64,000 nt of DNA, taken from contig CACRXP010000003.1 in assembly GCA_902702965.1 (NCBI GenBank), forward strand, positions 114,512 through 178,511, given 5' to 3'. Origin of the DNA: Spirometra erinaceieuropaei (taxonomy: Eukaryota; Platyhelminthes; Cestoda; Diphyllobothriidea; Diphyllobothriidae). Positions 56,501-64,000 of this stretch are shown here, one piece after another. The number at the start of each line of letters is the position of its first letter. Positions within the stretch are counted from its first letter, which is position 1. Made by a program: the position numbers and the translations under genes. The notes under the pieces were generated by a model, which did not search any database, was not told the origin of the DNA, and worked only from the letters and a program-made list of their open reading frames with translations.

Positions 56501-59084
56501 TACGTGCAACCATGGCGGAACTAGGTAGATAGATAGATAATTTTTATTAAAGACCGGTCGGGGTCCCATCAAAGCAAGGTAAAATAAATTTACAAGCGAG
56601 ATTTTGACAAGGTAGGCCGAATCTTTACCAAATGCAATTCATAGTTTCTGAATTAGTAGTCCATTGAGAAACATGATGATTAAGGAGTGAAAAAAACTCG
56701 TTACAAAAAGTTAAGAATGATTGAATTAATTTTACAGGAGAAAAAAACCCTCAATAACAATAATGACAGAAAAAAAGCGAGCTGGACTAGCCTTTAGGTG
56801 GCGGTATACAACGGAATGTTGTCGGTCATCGTCAGGGTAGCAATAAATCTCAGCCTTGAGGGGTACGTATGCGGGTCATACAGGGCTGGCTTGCATGTGG
56901 CATTGTATACGGGATTCAAAACTGACATCGTCTGGGCCGGATTGATACGCCGCATGAGTCTGTTCGCGTCAGAGAGGCCAGACGAGAGGAACCCAGATGC
57001 GATCGGCCACAGCACGCTTCGAGCTCAGCCGAGCAGTGGGGAAGGGAGGTACAATCAAACTACTAGTCGACGGCGAATACTGAGGGTTCCGCCCTGAGCG
57101 TCGACAGACCGTATGAGGTCGGAATGCGGGAGATGACATCAAAAACCGCGAAAATTGTCGCTATGGGGGAGGAGGTACAAACAAGTAATGCTTAATCATC
57201 CTTCCTGAAAGGCGTTTCAATCAGCGAAGTCAATTTGAAATTCTGAAAGGTAAGGATACTCGTGCGATTATAGTGTATGTTAGTGAGGAGTGAATCAGAT
57301 AGAATTATACATTAAAACCTTATCAAATTATGCGTCTTCGAATGTTAGAATAAAGGTCTATCTTTCCGAGAACTTTAGTGCCTAGCTTATCAGCGTAAAA
57401 GTAGACTATCAGAACCCTGGTATGACTTTTTCCAACGTAACATCCTCTTTTGATGGACATGATAGCACAAAATTATAGCTCAGAACGGTGTATCTCGTGG
57501 ATATTATGAATATCCTGAAGATTTAGACTAAAAACCAGCAATACGGCTGGCAAGCGTCTGTTGCAAATGAAGATGTACCATATCCGCGAAAGTTCACATC
57601 CTTCACTACAATTCTGTAAGTTGTCCTTTCAACTATTTTGACAAAAGACGTTCGATAGAGGCAACTAAATTCAGAACAAGGCAGAAGTCAATTGGTTGTC
57701 GTCATAACTAAAGCGGCTCACAAGGTATTGCGTTGACTTTTGACGATAAGCCTTCCAACTTGGTTTTGGAGCGGTGACCAGAGGGGTGATCATAATTTGT
57801 TTCATCAGCATTTAAATGCATACCCACACAGGAGTGTCTTGTGCATATTCTAATACTGTTGGGCGCATGCAACCGTAATGCACCCTTCAACTGAGAAGTC
57901 GGTTGGACAGCTCACTCGGTAAAAAGGCCACTGAAACTTCCCAATCACTGTAGCAGAGACTTTCAGTGGTTGTAGTGACACGAATTAGCCCATTCATACA
58001 GAAATCATGCCGGGTTAATTGCCAACCACTATTCTACCAAGTTTACCGAAATCCGCCCGATACTAGAGCTTCCCAGTCTGACTTCGGTGGGCTAAATTCT
58101 ACCTCGATGGAGTACCAGAGACGGCGCGCAGTTAATTTTCTCCAGTGTCAGTGATCCTAACACCTAGATAAAGCTTTTGCTGTTGGATTAGTGGTAAATG
58201 CGCATTTGAAATTTTTTTATGTAGACTGAAACACATAATTTAACCTATGCTGTCCGTCTGAGGGCCATCGATATTCTGGTAGAAAGACAGGTCCAACTCC
58301 GAAAAATCTAACTGATTTGCGGAGTTTGTCATCCATTACAGAAGTGGCATATCCAATACTGGTGACTACCGATAAGGGCAATACTGTGCTGCACCATCTC
58401 ATCAAAGTGATTATACCTACCGGATTTAATCCATTCTTTTCACAACCAATCATCTTTTTATCCGCAAATGCTGTGGAAAGTGCAAAGAAGTACAGGTAGG
58501 CGGCAAAGCTGCAATTACTCAGCCAATCAGTTGCAGAGAAACCGGACCACCTACATTACAGCCCCGGATCCAATGGGCTCCGGCGACCTTGTAACACACC
58601 CTGCTTACGGATGTAGCGACAGTCTGGGAATTGAACCGCTGCATTTTTCTAACCCTCAAACCCATCATGTCAGTCTAACAGGCTTATGTTGCATATAAAA
58701 TGCAGTACCGGAGACACGGAAGCAACACATCAACCCCAATACTTTCCTGTCAGCACATATGCTGTCATTCTTGCCTCTTCATCTGCATTTTACACCGCGG
58801 ACCAAGTTATAGGTGGAACAGTAAAGGTAATTATTTATATTAAGTTAACATCACTTTATAAATATCGGGGTTGGTAACAAAGGATCCATGTATGCGTACC
58901 GACACGACAGGCAATCTGCCACGTCTGACGACTGTCAAGAACTAAACTTTACAACCAAGTTGCAATAAACCTTAAACTCCATTTCCCCCAGATGGCAGGA
59001 AAATACACATTCTGTATAAGTGAGTGCGGGTCTGGACTATCAGGCAAACAAAACATCCATCTCATTACGAGCACTTTTGACGAA
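53561..59084. other. Unassigned 5.5-kb stretch
   Basis: No gene I can name. 56523-56560 ('agatagatagataatttttattaaag') reads on the minus strand like the end of a LINE with a (TATC)n tail. 54770-55147 is a Cys-rich 125-codon frame without a recognisable motif. 58686-58827 is a weak arrestin-like exon candidate (see findings). Confidence 0.35.
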
Positions 59085-59400
59085 AGCGAAACGAGGTATG
59101 GTGGGCTATCCGCAGGTAGCGGAAGGAGTATGAAATGCTACTTATGGAACGGGCCGTCGATAAGCCAAAAGTGCTCTTCAGTTACATCAACAGTAGGTTA
59201 AAGAACAAGGATGCAGTCTAAGTGTTGAAAGGAGAAAACAGTGAGGATATCATCGAAAATGAAACAGATAAGATATCCGGCGGAGTGTTCGTGGCCGACT
59301 GCAAATCCCAGAAAGTGGATTCCGGTCATAACAGATGCCTTTGCTCTGTGCCTAAATTCAAACTAAACATCGAAACGGAGGTACAACCTTAGAACACTCC
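59085..59400 (+). pseudogene. CR1-like LINE fragment H (connector between endonuclease and RT)
   Basis: EYEMLLMERAVDKPKVLFSYINSRLKNKD (about 59118-59210), a stop, LKGENSEDIIENETDKISGGVF (about 59225-59290): the usual pre-RT connector of CR1-type LINEs (KPLF.YI..K.K). RT itself is absent. Confidence 0.6.
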
Positions 59401-59850
59401 AATGAATGAAGGTAAAATCCCATGTTCAATGTTTGTTAACGGCTTGGGTGGCTGCAGATGGAAATAAAATATAAGGTAATAATTGAGACTGGAAAAAGCC
59501 GGTGACTGGTTTGTGACTTGATATTATTAGCGCCGAAGTAAATGTCAACTGCGCTATTATTGTAAGGCGTCGTATATTCTGGCTTAGACAAACGACGTCT
59601 CAGATGCAAACACTTGCCATCTCACCCGACGAGGCCGCAATTTGTGCAACTGTACATACCCCAGCGCCTATTCCCCCACACAAATTCGGATATACACGCA
59701 CACAACGCGTAGACACGTCTTAACTCAGATGTCTTACAATATTTCGCAGATATTTTTGACAAGAATGACTATTTTTTAGCACCATCCCGGTTTTAAGTAA
59801 TTAATAATTAGCATTTCTCAGGAAGCAGCATCCCCGCACGCAGAATGTCT
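59401..59850. other. Unassigned flank of gypsy copy C
   Basis: No open frame or repeat recognised between LINE fragment H and the 5' LTR. Confidence 0.4.
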
Positions 59851-60113
59851 TGTGGTGAGGGGTCAAAATAATTTACCTTTGACAATATAGTCCTGATTTT
59901 TTCGCCCGTATGGCTTGTTTGAATGTGACGAAGAACAACACACCTGTACAACCCGCCTTGCTAGCGTGCTCCGCTGTCGTGATCTGTTGTCAGGCTACTT
60001 AACATTCAAAATCTCTATATTATTCATTGCTCAGTTTTTACTTGCTGCCCTTTAAAGCTAAGGGCTCGTGAGATATAAGTCGTTAGTTCGTGAGAACTTT
60101 ACCTTCCTCGTCA
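59851..60113 (+). mobile_element. 5' LTR of gypsy copy C
   Basis: Starts TGTGGTGAGG, shares CCTTTGACAAT and CGTTAGTTCGTGAGAAC with the 3' LTR of copy B, and ends at about TCGTCA, just before a primer-site-like sequence. 263 bp, moderately diverged from copy B. Confidence 0.72.
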
Positions 60114-60114
60114 T

Positions 60115-60132
60115 TGGTGACTCACGACCTTA
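60115..60132 (+). promoter_or_regulatory. Decayed tRNA-Trp primer binding site
   Basis: TGGTGACTCACGACCTTA: the first seven bases equal the tRNA-Trp site of CsRn1-type elements, the rest is mutated. Confidence 0.5.
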
Positions 60133-60260
60133 ACGCAGACTTTATATTTTTCTGTCATACTGAATAGCATAAGACGAACTACTTTTTTGTAAATTTCTAT
60201 TCCATTTACGTCTACTTTTCTCACGAATTCTGATATTTTACCATCTCTGTCTTAATTATT

Positions 60261-61035
60261 ATGTCTCACTCCAATCAACAACTTGATTCCCCCGCTCAGT
60301 CCCTTCATGTCATTAATTTTACCTTGCCCGATTTCTGTCAACACGCTGCAGAACTTTACTTCATCCGCATAGAATCAGCCTTTTATTCTGCTAACGTTAC
60401 CAAGGAGTTGGCGAAATACCACAAACTTGTGGATGTCCTCCCCACTAGTGTCATCTCTCAAGTTCAATCCTTGCTATCAAATCCTCCTGCAGATGCTTCC
60501 TACTCCACGTTAAAGGCAGAAATTTTTTGACTTAATTCTGTATCCGACCGACAGCGGTATCACCAGTTACTTAAGGAGGAGTCACTGGGTGACCGGAAGC
60601 CCTCAGAACTTCTACGTTGAATGCGTTCTCTCCTTGGCGACATGCAGGTTGACGATAAATTCGTCTAGGAGATGTTTCTAGAGCGTCTGCCTACAGATGT
60701 TAAAACCATCCTGCCGTCTGTTTTTCAAGATTCACGGTCTCACAACTGGCTGGAATGGCGGATCGAATGATAGAGGTGCAGCGGTTCCAGTCACCTTCCG
60801 TCGCCCAGATCTTCTTATCCTCACCGTCTGTTAGTGAACATGTAAAGAAACAGGTGTCGGCTATGGCGGATGAGATGGCCTCTCTTAAAGTACAGCTCGC
60901 TCGCCTAACTCCCAGTCGCCTATGTCGTCGTCGTCGTTCTCGTTCGCGACCTCGGTGTGCGGATACTTGTTGGTAGCACACTAATTTTGGCGTAGAGATC
61001 CGTCGCTGTTCCTCACACTACTCTTTTAAGCCGAA
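60261..61035 (+). pseudogene. Gag of gypsy copy C
   Basis: ATG at 60261, MSHSNQQLDSPAQSLHVIN, AAELYFIRIESAFYSANVT, LVDVLPTSVISQVQSLL; TGA at 60528, after which the same frame continues LNSVSDRQRYHQLLKEESLGDRKPSELL, a second TGA, MRSLLGDMQVDDKFV, TAG, EMFLERLPTDVKTIL. A frameshift leads to MIEVQRFQSPSVAQ and a basic region before the zinc finger (60966-61020): C-x2-H-x9-C, with a TAG inside the finger and the last Cys changed to Tyr. The C-x2-H-x9-C-x3-C arrangement (CHCC) is typical of CsRn1-family gag. Confidence 0.82.
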
Positions 61036-61129
61036 GCGGGGAGACTAATCAGCCAGAGAATATATGCGACCGTTTTATCTGGCGCTTCCGTGTCTGGTCG
61101 CTCCTTCTAGGTTTGCGACACTGCGACTC

Positions 61130-61480
61130 GCAGACGTTTTCTGGTGGACACTGGAGCCCAAATCAGCGTTGTTCCCCCAACTGCAGCTGATCGTCGCTTC
61201 CCTAGCCCTGGTTATCACCTTCAAGTTGCCAACTGTTCCCCCATCCCCGCTTTTGGCAGTCTGTTCCTCACCCTAAACATGGGCCTTCGTCGGTCAATTA
61301 CCTGTATCTTTGTGATTGCTGATGTCCATCATGCAATCCTCGGTTCGGATTTTCTTGCCGAGTTCGATCTCCTTATTGACTGCCGACGTGCCCGTCTCCT
61401 CGACCGCACAACCGGTCTGTTTGGTCGTGGGCTATTTCCCCTTACTGCCCCACCAACTTATCTATCTTGGATACGGATAT
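61130..61480 (+). pseudogene. Aspartic protease domain of gypsy copy C
   Basis: Best-preserved protease in the window: VDTGAQISVVPP (61144) with the intact DTG triad, FVIADVHHAILGSDFLAEFDLLIDCR (about 61310-61385) with the flap-distal ILG motif. The frame is open (61144-61599) past the domain, but the polyprotein is broken on both sides. Confidence 0.85.
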
Positions 61481-63300
61481 TGGTAGCCCCTTTTGGGAAC
61501 TGCTTCTTAGTCACCCCAACAAAATCAACCCCCAGTTTCACATTGGTGAGGTCCAACATGATGTTGTGCACTATATCCTCACCTCAGGTCCTCCCGTGAC
61601 TGTTCGGCCGAGACGACTATCACCGGAGCGTTTTCAGGCTGCGAAGACTAAGTTTGAACACATGCTGCAACTGGGAATAATTCGATCGTCCGCGAGCCCT
61701 TGGGCATCCCCACTGCACATGGTGCCCAAGGCGACATCAGGCGACTGGCGACCCAATAGCGACTGTGGAGCCCTCAACGGCTATACCATTCCTGATCGAT
61801 ACCCTGTGCCTCATGTTCAGGACTTTGCTGGAGCTCTTTTCGGCAAAGCGATTTTTTCGAACATTGATCTGGTGCGTGCTTTTCATTAGATTCCAGTCGT
61901 CCCTGAGCACATCCCTTAAACCACCGTCACCACAACCTTCGGCCTCTTCGAGTTCATCCGCATGCCGTTCGGTCTTCGTAATACCGCACAAACTTTCCAT
62001 AGGTTCATCGAATATGTCTTACGTGGCCTACCCTTTGTATACGCCTACATTGATGACCTCTTGGTGGCCAGCCAGAATGAAGAAGAACACAAAGAGCATC
62101 TTGCCTTGGTGCTTGACCGCCTTGACAAGTTTGGCGTTGTCATCGACCCCTCCAAGTGCTTGTTGGGTGTGTCCTCACCCGAGTTCCTCGGCCATCAGGT
62201 CAACTCTGAAGGTTTGCTTCCCCTCCCCTCCAAGGTTGAAGCAGTTCGTAATTTCGCTCCATCAACTTCCCAGCGACAGTTGTAGCGATTCCTCGGCATG
62301 GTCAATTTTTACCGCCGGTTCCTACCGAACTGTGCTAACCTCATGTTGCCGCTCACCAAAATGCTTTCTGGTCCCAAAGGTCCCCTCGAGCTGAGTGGTG
62401 AAGCACTGAATGCTTTTGAGAGAATCAAGAATTCCCTTGCCGATGTTACGTTACTCACGCATCCCGCTCCCGAAACTCAGCTGTCTCTGATGGTAGATGC
62501 ATCGACCGCAGCCGTAGGTGCAGTCCTTCAAAAACACCCTTCTGGTTCGACTCGACCACTCGCGTTTTTCTCCAAAAATCTCTTACTAGCTGAGACATGC
62601 TACAGAACCTTTGGCCGTGAACTACTTGCCATTTACCTGGCTGTGAAGCATTCCCGGCATCTCCTTGAATGTCATGACTTCACTGTTTTCACTGACCACA
62701 AATCGTTGACTTTTACACTTCGTTCCCAATCCGATAAATACAATCATAGGGAAATCGCCCACTTGGACTACATCTCCCAATTCACCACCGACATCCGCCA
62801 CATTGATGGCACGAAGAAAGAGCTTGCTGATGTGCCGTCCAGACAGTCACTGTCTTCCCTCCAACTCTCACACGGGATCGATATTTGTGCCATGGCGGCT
62901 GAACAACAGCGAGTCGGTTGTTCCGGCGACGAGTCTGTTAGTGGTGTCCTACTCAAAGACATTCCTCTGACCACTGGCCCTGGTACCATACTTTGTGACG
63001 TCTCAACTCCCTTTCATCGCCCTTTCGTGCCCGCCTTAATGCGTCGAGCTGTATTTCAAACTATGCATGGACTCTCCCACCCTGGGATCCGAGCCTCTCA
63101 AAAGCTCCTCGCGGAAAGGTTTGTCTGGCCTGGCGTGAATAAGGACTTTAAAGCTTGGATCCGGTCTTGTCTGAGTCGCGAGCGCAACAAGGTGCAATGA
63201 CAAAATAAGTCCCACCAATCACTTTCCCCGGTTCCGCCGCACAGTTCAGCCATGTGCACCTGGATGCCGTAGGCCCCTTGCCTCCATCCAGCTATATCCA
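61467..63300 (+). pseudogene. Pol of gypsy copy C: RT, RNase H, integrase N-terminus
   Basis: RT from ARTKFEHMLQLGIIRSS-like residues (61645), PWASPLHMVPKATSGDWRP, DRYPVPHVQDFAGALFGKAIF, motif A Asp in SNIDLVRAFH followed by TAG (61887-61889); second frame MPFGLRNTAQTFHRF and intact YIDD (about 62045), TAG at 62283-62285 replacing a Gln codon, then FLGMVNFYRRFLPNCANLMLPLTK. RNase H: LMVDASTAAVGAVL, GRELLAIYLAV, TDHKSLTF. Integrase zinc domain HGLSHPG but CLSRERN in place of CLCCQRN, TGA at 63198-63200, LDAVGPLPPSS with the first Asp, then abrupt loss of homology at about 63300 where a LINE begins. Confidence 0.9.
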
Positions 63301-64000
63301 GCAAATAATTCATACATGAATTGCCCTAAGTCATATATGCCCCAACCTATTTCAGGCTTCCCACCACTAAAGGCGAATTGCTCTCAGGTACGTCAACATA
63401 TCACCTTTGACTTCCAATCTAGACATGGTTCCCCACCATTTCATTCTTTTAGTGGCCTGCCCTCACCCAATAGCCCCTACTTTCCTTCTAGCCTCCATCC
63501 TCCTCCCCTTCCTCCATTATTTAACTACCAACAAGTCTATCCATGTTCTAACTCCCCTAGCATTCCAATGTTTGAAAAGTATATCCCCACCTCCTTTAGG
63601 TCTCATACTCAGCCTTCTCTTGCTGACTCCTCGTACGTCAATAACTCTAAATTAACTGGTACTTATTCTCCAAGTGTCATTAATTCACAGCTTACATATC
63701 CGCCTCCAAATTTTTTAAAATACCGTCGAAAATAACATTGCCGTTCGAAACACATTAGATATTATATTATTGAATGCCAGGTCTGTTATAAACAAGATGG
63801 CCCAAATCAGAGCCATTGCTCTGGAAATGACGCCGGATATTATATGTGTTACAGATTCTTGGACCCATTCTCTAATTCCTGACTCTGCCCTTCTCATAGA
63901 TGTCTTCGATTTTTACCGCCAAGACCGCACGACTAGGCGTGGGGGTGGTTGTCTTCTTTATCTTAAATCCTACCTAAAGCACTCTCCCTATTACTTGGAT
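63301..64000 (+). pseudogene. CR1-like LINE, 5' part: Pro/Ser-rich ORF end and endonuclease start, cut by window end
   Basis: 63316-63735 is a 139-codon Pro/Ser/Tyr-rich frame (FPSSLHPPPLPPLFNYQQVYP) with no recognised domain, probably an ORF1 or pre-endonuclease region. In the +1 frame from about 63725 the APE endonuclease starts: LDIILLNARSVINKMAQIRAIALEMTPDIICVTDSWTHS (about 63755-63870; Glu of the usual E-T/S-W is Asp), FYRQDRTTRRGGGCLLYLKS. The frame change at 63733 may be an ORF overlap or a mutation. It interrupts gypsy copy C. The rest lies beyond the window, so intactness cannot be judged. Confidence 0.78.

Noticed and set aside
1..64000. CRISPR arrays, bacterial operons, phage or plasmid genes
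   Set aside because: No regularly spaced repeats, no ribosome-binding-site-led gene series, and the only intact host gene is intron-containing. The window is eukaryotic.

Overview
Eukaryotic (animal) genomic DNA dominated by decayed retrotransposons, with one convincing host gene. There are no bacterial operons, phage genes, CRISPR arrays, rRNA or tRNA genes. The retroelement set points to a flatworm, most likely a diphyllobothriid tapeworm of the Spirometra/Diphyllobothrium type. It comprises CsRn1-type Ty3/gypsy elements with a tRNA-Trp primer site, a non-LTR element whose ORF ends in C2H2 zinc fingers, CR1-like LINEs and a GIY-YIG Penelope-like element. The organism call is my inference from remembered families, not a database result.

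Layout. 0.9-15 kb is a dense nest of zinc-finger LINE fragments on both strands, interleaved with a short interspersed repeat (called the S unit here). Two LINE copies have an inverted 5' part, and the one at 1677-4603 is a clean example of the 5' inversion produced by twin priming. 15-25 kb holds two CsRn1-type elements: A has a 5' LTR, tRNA-Trp primer site and ruined gag-pol, and B is 5' truncated with a long open pol frame and a 3' LTR. A CR1-like LINE lies between them, and a solo LTR and a LINE endonuclease fragment follow. 25.7-28.9 kb shows nothing I recognise. 28.9-35.6 kb holds CR1-like LINE pieces and a Penelope-like element split by a short element that also occurs, with a perfect 12-base target-site duplication, at 10.97 kb. 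35.6-42.5 kb is AT-rich with only weak exon candidates.

42.5-53.1 kb on the plus strand is the ortholog of TCF25/NULP1 (Rqc1 family, ribosome-associated quality control). I recovered twelve exons (one tentative) with matching splice phases, from the start codon at 42539 to the stop at 53071-53073; at least one internal exon is still missing. Its introns carry S-unit copies and one assembly gap. 53-59 kb has no clear genes. 59.85-63.3 kb is a third CsRn1-type copy (5' LTR, gag, protease, RT, RNase H, broken integrase), cut by the 5' part of a LINE that runs off the window end.

Assembly gaps (N) lie at 4638-5163 and 46177-46340. Nearly all transposon reading frames are pseudogenes; the TCF25 gene is the only element I would call functional.
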